Positions 1 to 8,501 of a stretch of 41,440 nucleotides of DNA are shown in pieces. The notes beneath the pieces are model-generated. The model did no database searches and was not told the origin of the DNA. It was given only the letters and a program-made list of their open reading frames with translations. A program made the position numbers and the translations under genes. This stretch comes from Vannielia litorea (GTDB lineage Bacteria; Pseudomonadota; Alphaproteobacteria; Rhodobacterales; Rhodobacteraceae). The stretch covers positions 1 to 41,440 of the forward strand of contig NZ_QTNQ01000034.1 in assembly GCF_018424695.1 (NCBI RefSeq). Direction: 5' to 3'. Position 1 is the stretch's first letter. The number at the start of each line of letters is the position of its first letter.

Positions 1-566
1 GGGTTGGGTGGGGCCACCATGCAGTAGGTGCCGCCCTCGGGCATGGCCTCGATCTGGGCTTTCAGCAGCTCGGACTGGCTGCCAGCCTTGTAGGCGTGGG
101 GCATGGCGTTTTGCGCCAGAACCGACCAGCCGGGGACGGAGCCGGGCACGAAATCGATTCCGGGCGAGATCACCAGCTTGTCGTAGGGCACCGAGCCGCC
201 GCCTGCGAGGGCGACGGTCTTGGCGTCACGATCCACGCCCACGGCCCAGTCGTGCACCACGTTGATGCCGTATTCGGAGGCCAGCGTGCCGTAGCTGTGG
301 GCGATGCTCTGAAGGTCGCGGAAGCCGCCGAGGTAGAGGTTGGAGAAGAAGCACGTGTAATAGGTGCGGGTCGGCTCGATCAGCACCACGTCGATGGCGC
401 CTTCGCTGTCTTTGGCGATGTAGCGGGCGGCGGTGGCGCCCCCTGCCCCGCCGCCGATCACCACGACCCGGGGCATGCCATGCGAGGCGGCCCGGACCAT
501 GGGCGCGGAGAGCGCGGCGGTGCCTGCGGCAGCGGTCCCGAGGAATGTCCGTCGGTTCAGTTTCAT
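1..566 (-). CDS. soxF: SoxF, flavocytochrome c sulfide dehydrogenase flavoprotein subunit (3' end cut by window)
   Basis: Partial gene; the ATG is at 566 and the coding sequence runs off the left edge. The N-terminus carries a twin-arginine signal (NRRTFLG followed by an Ala-rich stretch). After it comes a dinucleotide-binding glycine motif (VVVIGGGAGGATAARYI) and the sequence TYYTCFFSNLYLGGF; the Cys there sits where the family (FccB/SoxF) attaches FAD covalently. In the family this subunit pairs with a dihaem cytochrome (SoxE) to oxidise sulfide in the periplasm, and soxE lies 31 bp upstream on the same strand. The downstream redox Cys pair cannot be checked because the gene is truncated by the window. 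Confidence 0.9.
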   Translation of the reverse strand, partial: MKLNRRTFLGTAAAGTAALSAPMVRAASHGMPRVVVIGGGAGGATAARYIAKDSEGAIDVVLIEPTRTYYTCFFSNLYLGGFRDLQSIAHSYGTLASEYGINVVHDWAVGVDRDAKTVALAGGGSVPYDKLVISPGIDFVPGSVPGWSVLAQNAMPHAYKAGSQSELLKAQIEAMPEGGTYCMVAPPN

Positions 567-597
567 GCTGGTGTCCTCCCTGTTCTGCGCGACCCGT

Positions 598-1305
598 TCA
601 CTCCTCCAGGGTCGCAAAATAGGCGGCGAGTGCCGCGATCTCTTCGTCGCCGAGACGTCCGGCGACCATGTTCATCACCGGGTGCTCGCGTTTCTTGGCC
701 TTGTAGGCGTGCATGGCGATGACGAAATCTTCTTCCGGCCAGAGGGTGATGGAGGGGATGCCCTCGTCACCGCCGGAGGCCTGGTGGCAGGTGGTGCACT
801 CCGACGCCAGATATTCACCATACTCCGGATCGCCCACCAGCGCGAGGATATCGGGGGCGACATCATGGTCGATGCCACGAGCCGTCGGGTCGGCCTCGGG
901 GATGTTTTGCGGTGAGGCGGAGAAGCTGCGTAGATAGGCGATGAGATCGGCGCGGACCTGCGCATCGGCCTCGCCGCGATAGCTCATGCGGGTGCCGGGG
1001 ACGAGCTGCTTGGGTTCTTCAAGGAAAGCGTCGAGCGTATCGGCGTGCCACTCCAGCCCTTTCTCGCCTGCGCGGGTGAAGGCCTTGGAATAGCGGAAGC
1101 CCTCGACAGAAGCCGCGCGGCGCCCGAAGAGACCGTTGAGCTGCGGGCCGATGCGGTTGGTGGCCTCGGGGCCGACCTGGTGGCAGCCCTTGCATTTGGA
1201 GAATGCCTGGGCGCCGCGCGCCGGGTCGCCCGTTTCGGAGGCGAAGGCCGCGCCCGGCGCAAGGCCGAGCGCGGTGAGTGTTGCGAGGGCGCGGAGGCCG
1301 ATCAT
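598..1305 (-). CDS. soxE: SoxE, periplasmic dihaem cytochrome c
   Basis: A 235-residue protein with an N-terminal Sec-type signal peptide (about residues 1-23) and two haem c sites, C38-x-x-C41-H42 and C170-x-x-C173-H174. It is the presumed electron-accepting partner of the flavoprotein SoxF encoded next. Its start codon overlaps the soxD stop in an ATGA (1302-1305), so translation is probably coupled. The first cytochrome domain (GPQLNG..GR.A..VEGF.YSKA.T.AGE pattern, about 52-82) is strikingly like the C-terminal haem domain of SoxD immediately upstream, which suggests a domain duplication inside the operon. Confidence 0.92.
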   Translation of the reverse strand: MIGLRALATLTALGLAPGAAFASETGDPARGAQAFSKCKGCHQVGPEATNRIGPQLNGLFGRRAASVEGFRYSKAFTRAGEKGLEWHADTLDAFLEEPKQLVPGTRMSYRGEADAQVRADLIAYLRSFSASPQNIPEADPTARGIDHDVAPDILALVGDPEYGEYLASECTTCHQASGGDEGIPSITLWPEEDFVIAMHAYKAKKREHPVMNMVAGRLGDEEIAALAAYFATLEE

Positions 1306-2657
1306 TCAGAGAAGCTGCCGAGGTAGGCCTCGACCGCCTCGATGTCGCTTTCCTTGCGCAGTCCGTTGAAGGACATCTTGGTCCCCTTGAGGAAGGACTT
1401 GGGCTTGGTGAGAAATTCAGCCAGCGTCTCGGTGTTCCAGACCAGCCCGCCTTCGCCCGCTTCAGTCATCGCCTTGGAATACTTGAAGCCCTCCACGGTG
1501 CCGGCGGTGCGGCCCATGATGCCGTTGAGCTGAGGACCGGTCTTGTTTGCGGCGCCCTCGCCCACCTGGTGGCAGGCCTTGCACTTGCGGAAGACCTTTT
1601 CGCCATCGGCGATCAGCTCCGGGTTTGCGGCGGCCATGGTTTCCTCGGCAGGGGCTTCTTGCGAGGCCTCTTCTGCGGCGACCTCTTCGACCACCGCTTC
1701 GGCCCCGGCGTCGGCGGTTTCTTCCACCGGCTCTTCGACCACCATCTCTGAGGCGGCGTCTTCCACCGGGGCGGCCTCGGCTGCGCCTTCCTCTTCCGGG
1801 GTCACGTCAAGCACGGTGGCACGCATGGTGATTTCAACGCTCTCCTTGCAGTTTTCCATGCAGGGCTCGGTGCGCCATTGGGGATATTCCGTTTCGGCGC
1901 GGTCATCGACGATGAAGCCATCGGCGTTGGGCATCTCGACTTCGAGGAAGTTCTCTTTCGAGAGCACGAAATCCTCATCCACCATGAAGTTGGAATAGAG
2001 GATGTAGGCGGTGATGGCATAGGTGTCATCCGCCGAGAGGGTCTGGGCCGCGCCGAAGGGCATGGAGCGGTGGACGTAATCCCAAGTGGTGGAGAGGTAG
2101 GGCCAGTAGGAGCCCACCGTCTTGAGCGGGTCTTCGTCGGCGAGGGTATCATCGCCGCCCGCCAGCTTGGGCCAGTTGCCGGAGCCTTCGGCGAATTCGC
2201 CGTGGCAGACGGCGCAGTTTTCGGAGAAGAGCATTTCGCCGTCTTCGACCGAGCCGGAGCCCTCAGGCAGGCCGCGCCCGTCGGGCATGACCTTCACATC
2301 CCAGGCGGCGATTTCATCGTCGGTGGCCGGGCGGCCAAGGCCGAAGGTTGCGCCAGTGTTGGGGCTGGCGGCGGCTTGGGTGACGGCGGATTGCTCCTCT
2401 GCAGAGGCCTCCTCGGTGGCCTCGGCCGTCGCCTCGGCAGGAGCGTCCTCGGTGGCCTCGGCTGTCGCGGCCTCATCGGTGGCTTGCGCCAACTCTTCGG
2501 CTGGTGGCTCGGACTGGGCCGAGGCAGCGGGCACGGCCTGACCGCGCAGCGGCGCGGGGATGTCGGCGACGAACTGATCGGCGAGGATGTAGGCCGAACC
2601 GAGCAGCACGGCGGTGCCCCCCATCACGGGGGCGAAGGTATTAAGAAACTTCGACAT
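1302..2657 (-). CDS. soxD: SoxD, dihaem cytochrome c subunit of sulfane dehydrogenase SoxCD
   Basis: A 451-residue protein with an N-terminal hydrophobic segment (about 10-30) and haem sites C148-x-x-C151-H152 and C359-x-x-C362-H363. SoxD accepts the electrons taken from the sulfane sulfur by the molybdoprotein SoxC. Two Ala/Glu-rich low-complexity linkers, about residues 45-98 and 287-345, make it longer than the roughly 380-residue Paracoccus protein; I infer they are flexible acidic spacers around the haem domains. The start overlaps the end of soxC by 17 bp and the stop overlaps the soxE start, so soxCDE is tightly coupled. Confidence 0.93.
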   Translation of the reverse strand: MSKFLNTFAPVMGGTAVLLGSAYILADQFVADIPAPLRGQAVPAASAQSEPPAEELAQATDEAATAEATEDAPAEATAEATEEASAEEQSAVTQAAASPNTGATFGLGRPATDDEIAAWDVKVMPDGRGLPEGSGSVEDGEMLFSENCAVCHGEFAEGSGNWPKLAGGDDTLADEDPLKTVGSYWPYLSTTWDYVHRSMPFGAAQTLSADDTYAITAYILYSNFMVDEDFVLSKENFLEVEMPNADGFIVDDRAETEYPQWRTEPCMENCKESVEITMRATVLDVTPEEEGAAEAAPVEDAASEMVVEEPVEETADAGAEAVVEEVAAEEASQEAPAEETMAAANPELIADGEKVFRKCKACHQVGEGAANKTGPQLNGIMGRTAGTVEGFKYSKAMTEAGEGGLVWNTETLAEFLTKPKSFLKGTKMSFNGLRKESDIEAVEAYLGSFSE

Positions 2658-3915
2658 TTTCGGCGCTCCCGTCGGTGTTCACATGCCAGGTCTGGATGCA
2701 GTTGTTGTGGTAGACCGAGTTGAGGCCGCGCACTTCGCGCAGCTGGGTCTTTGTGGGTTGGACGTAGCCGGTTACATCCATTGCGCGGCTTTGCAGCAGC
2801 ATCTCGGAGCCGTCCCACTCGGTGTCGAGGTAGAAGCGGGTCAGGGCCTTGGTGTCACCCTGGGTGCGCCCCAAGCGTGCCGTTTCCCATGTTTTTCCGC
2901 CGTCCTTGGACACATCCACGCGGGTAATGCGCCCGTGACCGGACCAGGCCATGCCGGTGATGACCAGCGGGCCGGGGCCGTGGGTGATGGGGGATTGCGG
3001 GCTGGGCGAGGTGACGACGGATTTGGCGTCCATCACCCATGTCCACTTGCGCGACGTGCCGTCGGCCAATGTGTCAGTGTATTTGGAGGTTTCCTCGCGG
3101 CTTTCCACGGCGGCGTCGGTCACTTCGATCCGGCGCAGCCACTTGATCCACATGTTGCCTTCCCAGCCGGGCACGACGAGGCGCACCGGGTACCCGTGCT
3201 CTTTACGCAAAGCTTCGCCGTTGGCCTTGAAGGCCACGAGCACGTCATCAAGCGCCTTTTCCATCGGGATCGAGCGCCCGTTGGACGACGCATCGGCCCC
3301 TTCGACATAGACCCAGCGGCCCTCCACGGTGCCGTCATAGCCGGCTTCCTTGAGGAGCGTCCGCAGCGGGATGCCGGTGTATTCCATGTTGTGGATCATG
3401 CCGTGGGTGAACTGGGCGCCGTTGAGCTGGGCGCCGGCCCATTCCATGCCGGTATTGGCCGCACATTCGCAGAAATATACGTGGTTCTCACGCGGGAAAC
3501 GCTCCAGATCGGCGTAGGTGAAGACGAGCGGTTGGCCGACGAGGCCGTTGATCATCAGCCGGTAGTCTTCCTTGCGGAGTTCGATGGCCCCGGAGTGGTG
3601 GCGCTCGAAGGCGCAGCCCTGGGGCGTGATGGTGCCGTCGAGCGCGTGGATGGGCGTGAAGTTGATCGAAGAGATCGGATCGGCGGTGAGCCATGGCACG
3701 TTGCGCCGGATCACGTCGGCCTCATACTCGATGGGCATGCCGTAGGGGGTGGCATCGACGCCCTCGCCGAGGCCCGAGGCCCATTCCTGCACTTCTGTGA
3801 TGAGCGGGTCGCCCTCGGCGCGGGCCGATCCCGCAAGGGCAACGGTGCCAGCGCCGAGCGCGGCGGCACTGGACAGGAACTGTCGGCGCGAGGGGCCTTT
3901 GCTTTCCGTTGTCAT
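2641..3915 (-). CDS. soxC: SoxC, molybdopterin sulfane dehydrogenase
   Basis: A 424-residue protein of the sulfite-oxidase superfamily. A Tat signal (SRRQFLSSAAALGAGT, RR at 10-11) fits export of a folded molybdenum-cofactor enzyme. The segment around HVYFCECAANTGMEWAG holds the family-type cofactor-binding Cys, and the C-terminal third (about 300-420, WSGHGRITRVDVSKDGGKTW) is the immunoglobulin-like Mo-cofactor dimerisation domain. With SoxD it removes six electrons from the SoxY-bound sulfane sulfur. Presence of soxCD predicts complete oxidation of thiosulfate to sulfate rather than storage of sulfur globules. Confidence 0.95.
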   Translation of the reverse strand: MTTESKGPSRRQFLSSAAALGAGTVALAGSARAEGDPLITEVQEWASGLGEGVDATPYGMPIEYEADVIRRNVPWLTADPISSINFTPIHALDGTITPQGCAFERHHSGAIELRKEDYRLMINGLVGQPLVFTYADLERFPRENHVYFCECAANTGMEWAGAQLNGAQFTHGMIHNMEYTGIPLRTLLKEAGYDGTVEGRWVYVEGADASSNGRSIPMEKALDDVLVAFKANGEALRKEHGYPVRLVVPGWEGNMWIKWLRRIEVTDAAVESREETSKYTDTLADGTSRKWTWVMDAKSVVTSPSPQSPITHGPGPLVITGMAWSGHGRITRVDVSKDGGKTWETARLGRTQGDTKALTRFYLDTEWDGSEMLLQSRAMDVTGYVQPTKTQLREVRGLNSVYHNNCIQTWHVNTDGSAENVEVS

Positions 3916-3963
3916 GTTGGTCTCCGGTTGGTTGGTCTCGCGGGTCGCGCCGACAGCGGGCCG

Positions 3964-4401
3964 TTACGGCCGGACGTAGGCGTAGCCCTCTTCTTGCAGT
4001 TCGATCAGGCGAACGACGCCGGAAGGCACAAGTTTGGCCTCTTCCATCAGGGGCACGTCGCCGCCCTGTTTCTTCTTCATGGCTTCATGGGTATTGGCGC
4101 AGGCGGAGAAGGAAATGTTATCCAGCTCGAGCGACATGGCCGAGATGCGGTCGGCAACGGGGCTTTTGCCGTCGACATACATCAGCAGGCCGGGGCCGTA
4201 GGCGACCATTTCGATGACCACCTCGTCGCCCTGTTCGGCGTAGTAGGCGGCCACGTTGGCGGCGTTGTTCAGCGCCATGTTCATGACCTTCGCATCGGAC
4301 TGATCGACGTGAATGGCGAGGTGATGGGTTTTGCCTTCGGCCAATGCGGCGCCGGGGGTGAGCGCCATGGCGGCCACCGCACCCGTGATGAGCTTGTTCA
4401 T
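3964..4401 (-). CDS. Periplasmic DsrE-like sulfur-carrier family protein in the sox operon
   Basis: A 145-residue protein with a Sec signal peptide ending near residue 21 (AALAEG) and a DsrE/DsrF-like layout: HHLAIHVDQ strand, alternating helices, and one Cys (C101 in FSACANTHEAM) at the position used for sulfur binding in DsrE-type proteins. It lies between soxB and soxC in the same direction, with 37 bp to soxB. The family mostly carries persulfide or acts in sulfur transfer; an exported version inside a sox operon suggests a periplasmic sulfur-handling role, which is inference. It is not one of the classical Paracoccus sox products. Confidence 0.75.
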   Translation of the reverse strand: MNKLITGAVAAMALTPGAALAEGKTHHLAIHVDQSDAKVMNMALNNAANVAAYYAEQGDEVVIEMVAYGPGLLMYVDGKSPVADRISAMSLELDNISFSACANTHEAMKKKQGGDVPLMEEAKLVPSGVVRLIELQEEGYAYVRP

Positions 4402-4438
4402 AGTCTGGTCTCCTCCCTGTTCGCGCGCGGATGCGGCC

Positions 4439-6136
4439 TCAGTCGACGACCACTTTCACGTTGTCATGGTCGGTGGCGGTGACCGTTCCGAGCTTCTGGA
4501 TATGCGCCTCGACCACATCCCAGATGGGCGGGCCTTCAGTGCCTTCGTTCACCGAGGCCCATCCGGCGACGGTGTAGCTCTTGGCAGGGTCGATGGCTTC
4601 GCCGGAGGAGAGGAGCGTCATGTTAGAGATGCGCTCGCCCTGGGGCTTGTTGATGTCGATCTGGTAGCCCATGCCGCCGATGCGGACCATGTCGCCGCCC
4701 TGCTGGTAGTAGGGATCGGGGTTGAAGATGTTGTCGGCCACGTCTTCGAGGATAACCTTGATGAATTCGCCGGTCATTTCAGTGCGGTAGGCGTTGGGGT
4801 AGGTCATCGAAGTGACGTTGAAGATGTCTTCGCGGGTGATGTCCTGCCCGGGGATCATGGAGGCGCCCCAGCGGACGCCGGGGGACATGGCGATCTGGGC
4901 GTCGCGCTCGGAGAGGAGGGCGTCGCAGATCAGGTCGTCCCATGTGCCGTTGAAGTTGCCGCGGCGATAGAGGGTGGTGTCGTTCTGGCCGATCACTTCG
5001 GCCATCTCGGCCTCGTAGGGGGCCCGCTGCTCGTCGATGAGGGCGGTCATCGCTGGGTCCGGCGTGATGACGTCGGAGAAGATCGGGATGAGCTTGTGGC
5101 GGTAGCCCATCATCCGGCCATCGCGCACGTCGAGATCCACACGGCTGACGAACTTGCCGTGGGAGCCGGAAGCGACGACGATGGTGTTACCGACCACGAC
5201 AGGCTCGGGGAGCGCGTCGTGGGTGTGGCCGGAGAGGATGACGTCGATCCCCGGCACCACGGAGGCCATCTTCTTGTCGACGTCGAAGCCGTTGTGGGAA
5301 AGCACGACGACCACCTCGGCGCCTTGGCTGCGGACCTCTTCGACCATCTCGGCCATGTGCTCGTCGCGGATGCCGAAGCTGTATTCGGGGAACATCCAGC
5401 CGGGGTTGGCGATAGGCATGTAGGGGAAGGCCTGGCCGATGACGGCGATCTTGGTGCCGCCGCGCTCGAACATCTGGTAGGGTGGGAAGAGCTCTGCCGG
5501 TTCATCCCACTCGGCGTCGAAGATGTTCTGGCCCAGCGCGGCGAAGGGCAGGCCCTCGACGATCTCGTTGACGCGGTCGGAGCCGAGGGTGAACTCCCAG
5601 TGGAAGGTCATGGCGTCGGGCTTGAGGGCGTTCATCACATTGACCATGTCCTGCCCCTGCGTTTGCAGGCAGGTGTAGGAGCCGTGCCATGTGTCGCCGC
5701 CATCGAGCAGGAGAGCATCAGGGCGGTCGGCGCGGATGGAGTTGATGACGGTGGCCACGCGGTCCAGCCCGCCGACGCGGCCATATTGCGCGGCCAGCGC
5801 GGCGAAGTCGCCGGAGGAGAGGGCGTAGTGGGAGGGCGAGCCGTCTTCGATGCCGTAGAGCGCGCGGAAGTCGGCTCCGGTGACGTGGGGCACCTTGCCG
5901 AGGTTTTCACCGACGCCGAGGTTCACCGAAGGCTCGCGGAAGTAGACGGGCTTCAGCTGGGCGTGGATGTCGGTGACGTGGATGAGGGAGACGTTGCCGA
6001 AGGTGTCGAACTCCAGAAGCTGGTCCTGCGTGAGCGCCTGCTGCGCCGCGAGGCGGGCCCAGTTGCCGAAACCGGAGGTGCCGAGGAGGGCGGAGGCGGC
6101 CATGCCGACTTGCAGGAAATCGCGGCGGGAGATCAT
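4439..6136 (-). CDS. soxB: SoxB, thiosulfohydrolase
   Basis: A 565-residue dimanganese hydrolase of the 5'-nucleotidase/metallophosphatase fold, which releases sulfate from the SoxY-cysteine-S-sulfonate. A Tat signal (MISRRDFLQVG) starts the protein. Metal-site motifs are visible: HVTDIHAQ (D57, H59), LDGGDTWHG, LSHNGFDVDKK and LSGHTHDALPEP. Length and motif order are normal for the family. It sits downstream of soxA across an 87-bp gap with a terminator-like hairpin, so it may be transcribed less than soxXYZA. Confidence 0.96.
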   Translation of the reverse strand: MISRRDFLQVGMAASALLGTSGFGNWARLAAQQALTQDQLLEFDTFGNVSLIHVTDIHAQLKPVYFREPSVNLGVGENLGKVPHVTGADFRALYGIEDGSPSHYALSSGDFAALAAQYGRVGGLDRVATVINSIRADRPDALLLDGGDTWHGSYTCLQTQGQDMVNVMNALKPDAMTFHWEFTLGSDRVNEIVEGLPFAALGQNIFDAEWDEPAELFPPYQMFERGGTKIAVIGQAFPYMPIANPGWMFPEYSFGIRDEHMAEMVEEVRSQGAEVVVVLSHNGFDVDKKMASVVPGIDVILSGHTHDALPEPVVVGNTIVVASGSHGKFVSRVDLDVRDGRMMGYRHKLIPIFSDVITPDPAMTALIDEQRAPYEAEMAEVIGQNDTTLYRRGNFNGTWDDLICDALLSERDAQIAMSPGVRWGASMIPGQDITREDIFNVTSMTYPNAYRTEMTGEFIKVILEDVADNIFNPDPYYQQGGDMVRIGGMGYQIDINKPQGERISNMTLLSSGEAIDPAKSYTVAGWASVNEGTEGPPIWDVVEAHIQKLGTVTATDHDNVKVVVD

Positions 6137-6187
6137 AAGAGAGTAATCCTGAATTTATATGCGCATGTGTGCATCTGTCCGGGACAG

Positions 6188-6217
6188 AAAACCCGCGCCG
6201 GATCACTCCGACGCGGG
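6188..6217 (-). terminator. Terminator-like hairpin between soxA and soxB
   Basis: On the minus strand a CCCGCG/CGCGGG stem (6192-6197 with 6212-6217) continues across one mismatch into TCCG/CGGA with a 4-nt loop and is followed by TTTT. It lies just after the soxA stop. It could act as a partial terminator or as an mRNA-stabilising processing hairpin that sets soxXYZA above soxBCDEF. No alternative promoter for soxB was assigned. Confidence 0.5.
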
Positions 6218-6223
6218 CCTAGC

Positions 6224-7084
6224 TTACTGGCGAACCGCCGGGGTTTCGACCGAGAGCCCGTTGCCGCGCGAGGCGACGTAGAGCTCCAGCGCGCGAAACT
6301 CGTCGGAGCCCTCGGCGAAGGTCTCGGCACGGGTATCGCGGATACAGCCCCGGAAGCGGTTGTGCTTGGAGATCAGCTTGGCCTGCTTCAGCCGGTAGGT
6401 GGGGAAGCCGTTGGTCTGCCCCTGGCTGAGATGGTCGGCGCGGATCATGTTGCCGTAGTTGTCTTCGTGGCAGTTGGCGCAGCTCAGCTCGAGCTGGCCG
6501 TAGCGGGTGTAATACATCTCCTTGCCCTGCTCCCAGAAGGGGGCGGCGGGCCCGTCGATGGCCACGTTCATCGGCATGCCGCGCGATTGCAGCCCGATCA
6601 GGGCGACCATGCCCTGCATCTCGTTGCCCGACCACTTCCATGCGTCGGCACCCATGCGCTCGGTGCGGCACTCGTTGATGACGTCTTCCATGGTCACCAG
6701 CTTGCCGGTCTCTTCATCAACCTTGGGCATGGTGGCCGTCAGGCCCTCGAAGTTCTCGACGCCCTCATGGCAGCCCTGACAGCTTTCGCCCGCCGAGCCT
6801 TCGACGGTGGCATAGGCCTCCATCGCGGCATCGACCGTCAGCATGCCGGGGTTGTCGAAGTCGTCCATCTCCAGCGCCTGGGTTTCGTCGGTGCGGAAAC
6901 GCCAGCCGGAGTAGATCGTATCGAAGGCGTCCGACAGGTGATCGGGCGCGGCCGTCTCGGTGACGATCTCGGTCTCGCCGTTGATGGTGAGGCTGTCCTC
7001 ATCCGGCCCGGCATTGGCAGCCACCGCGAAGGCGGAAGCCGCTATGAGTGCGATGTAGCTTGCGCGTTTGCTTGCTTTTGTCAC
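6224..7084 (-). CDS. soxA: SoxA, dihaem subunit of the L-cysteine S-thiosulfotransferase SoxAX
   Basis: A 286-residue exported cytochrome that starts with GTG at 7084, preceded by a strong GGGAGGGA Shine-Dalgarno. It has a Sec signal (about 1-25) and haem sites C102-x-x-C105-H106 and C202-x-x-C205-H206. Cys247 in FRGCIRDTRAE is the catalytic cysteine that ligates the active-site haem as a persulfide in the family. SoxAX joins thiosulfate to the SoxY cysteine. Two haem motifs place it in the dihaem SoxA class. Confidence 0.96.
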   Translation of the reverse strand: MTKASKRASYIALIAASAFAVAANAGPDEDSLTINGETEIVTETAAPDHLSDAFDTIYSGWRFRTDETQALEMDDFDNPGMLTVDAAMEAYATVEGSAGESCQGCHEGVENFEGLTATMPKVDEETGKLVTMEDVINECRTERMGADAWKWSGNEMQGMVALIGLQSRGMPMNVAIDGPAAPFWEQGKEMYYTRYGQLELSCANCHEDNYGNMIRADHLSQGQTNGFPTYRLKQAKLISKHNRFRGCIRDTRAETFAEGSDEFRALELYVASRGNGLSVETPAVRQ

Positions 7085-7114
7085 GCGTCCCTCCCTGAAC
7101 GTGCGCGGCGGCGA

Positions 7115-7444
7115 TCAGCCGACGGTGATTTCCTTGGACTCGGTGTAGGTCGAGCCGTCGTCGTCCTGCCATGTGAACTCGAAGGTCCCCGACTCGGGCA
7201 CGGTGGCCTCGAATTCGAAGTAGGGGTTGGTCGAGATCGCGGGCTCCATCTTCACGTCGATCACGGTCTCGCCGTTGAACGTGCAGGTGAAGTGGTTGAT
7301 GATCGAGCGCGGAATGGGGTTGCCGTCGCCGTCCTTGCGCTGGCCGCTCTCCATGGGGTGCGAGATCAGCGTTTTGATCGTGATCGCCTCGCCGGCAGAG
7401 GCCGACTTGGGGACTTTGACGCGGGGTTTGACACCAGATGCCAT
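7115..7444 (-). CDS. soxZ: SoxZ, sulfur-carrier complex subunit
   Basis: A 109-residue protein without a signal peptide; the family is exported by riding on the Tat signal of SoxY. It shows the expected beta-rich sequence, including IKTLISHPMESGQR and FTCTFNGETV, and the C-terminal FTWQDDDGSTYTE. It forms the SoxYZ heterodimer that carries the sulfur substrate. The ATG at 7444 follows a clear AGGAGA site, 27 bp after soxY. Confidence 0.96.
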   Translation of the reverse strand: MASGVKPRVKVPKSASAGEAITIKTLISHPMESGQRKDGDGNPIPRSIINHFTCTFNGETVIDVKMEPAISTNPYFEFEATVPESGTFEFTWQDDDGSTYTESKEITVG

Positions 7445-7471
7445 TTTGCTTGTCTCCTCTAACTCTCTGCC

Positions 7472-7891
7472 TCAGCCGCCGCAGCCGCCGATGGTGACTT
7501 TCACGGTTGCCGACGCCTGCTTGAAGCTTCCGTCGGACATTTTGGCCACGGCCACGACATCCTGGGTCTTGGCGAGGCGGATGCGCGTGGACCCGGCCTG
7601 GCTGGCGGCCAGCGGGCCGAAAGTGAAGGTGGCGACGGCGGGCGTGGGGTTGCCCGTGGCCAGCACCATGATGCTCTCTGCGCCCTCGGCGCTCACGCCG
7701 ATCGGCACGGTGTTGCCGTTTTCGGCGATTTCGGGCGCGTCGATGTCAACGCCGCCTTCGGCCACGTCGGCCCCGCCGGTGAAGGCGGAAATCGCATCGG
7801 CCACGGCATCGGCCATGGCGGGCATGGGCAGCGTGGCGGCCAGAGCCGCGCCGGCGCCCAGGAACAGGGTGTCTCGTCTGCTAAGGTTCAT
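7472..7891 (-). CDS. soxY: SoxY, substrate-binding sulfur carrier
   Basis: The start is taken as the ATG at 7891, preceded by AAAGGAGG, giving 139 residues. A Tat signal (LSRRDTLFLGAGAAL) is present. The C-terminus ends in the invariant GGCGG swinging arm whose Cys (residue 137) carries the thiosulfate-derived sulfur through the whole Sox cycle. Family length and ending are canonical, so the carrier is expected to work. Confidence 0.97.
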   Translation of the reverse strand: MNLSRRDTLFLGAGAALAATLPMPAMADAVADAISAFTGGADVAEGGVDIDAPEIAENGNTVPIGVSAEGAESIMVLATGNPTPAVATFTFGPLAASQAGSTRIRLAKTQDVVAVAKMSDGSFKQASATVKVTIGGCGG

Positions 7892-7936
7892 CAAAGCCTC
7901 CTTTGCGGCCCGGTCGGCGGGCCGGTGAGAAATGGG

Positions 7937-8413
7937 TTACTCGTCTTTGAGCGTCATCAGGAAGGCCACCACATCCTCGACGTCCTGAGCCGTCAGAAGC
8001 GGTGCCACATCGCCCTCGTGGGCCTTGCCGGTGTAGGCGTTGCCCAGGCGGATGAAGCCCTCGGTCTTGTAGAACGACGGCATCATGGTGCCCTCGAAGG
8101 TTTTCTTGGCGTTCGCCACGATCCCGCGCAGCTCGCCCTCGGTCCAGCGGCTGCCGGCACCGTCGAGCGCGGGGCCGATCTCGCCCTGGAAAGCCAGTTC
8201 GGGCAGGGCCGAGATCTGGTGACAGGCAACGCAGTTGCCCGCGCCCTTGTTCATGAGAACCGCACCATTCTCGACATCACCGGCGGTGCCGGTCAGCGAC
8301 CCCTCGACGGCGCCATACTCATCGTAGGCGACGGCGGTGGGGGCGACGGTTTCGGCCCAGGCCGCGGTGCAGAGCACGGACACGGCTGCGATCGCTCCAA
8401 GCGTTTTGTTCAT
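7937..8413 (-). CDS. soxX: SoxX, monohaem cytochrome c subunit of SoxAX
   Basis: An upstream start would add 26 unlikely residues; the ATG at 8413 has an AAGGGAGGGA site and begins a clear Sec signal (residues 1-20). That gives 158 residues with one haem site, C61-x-x-C64-H65, and a candidate axial Met in EGTMMPSFY. It is the electron-accepting partner of SoxA and the first gene of the core soxXYZA unit, 83 bp downstream of a perfect inverted repeat that is a good candidate SoxR operator. Confidence 0.95.
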   Translation of the reverse strand: MNKTLGAIAAVSVLCTAAWAETVAPTAVAYDEYGAVEGSLTGTAGDVENGAVLMNKGAGNCVACHQISALPELAFQGEIGPALDGAGSRWTEGELRGIVANAKKTFEGTMMPSFYKTEGFIRLGNAYTGKAHEGDVAPLLTAQDVEDVVAFLMTLKDE

Positions 8414-8501
8414 GATCCCTCCCTTGGGTGGCCGGGCCTTCCCGGACCCGCTACCTTTGTCGGCATACGGTAGCGCACAAAGGGGCACCACCGCAATATC
8501 A

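Noticed and set aside
4331..7462. A 1043-codon open frame on the plus strand across soxB, soxA and soxZ, and a similar 622-codon frame over 2614-4482
   Set aside because: They are antisense to well-supported sox genes with full family motifs; long antisense frames are common in high-GC DNA and these translations are His/Gly/Val/Asp-rich without any domain.
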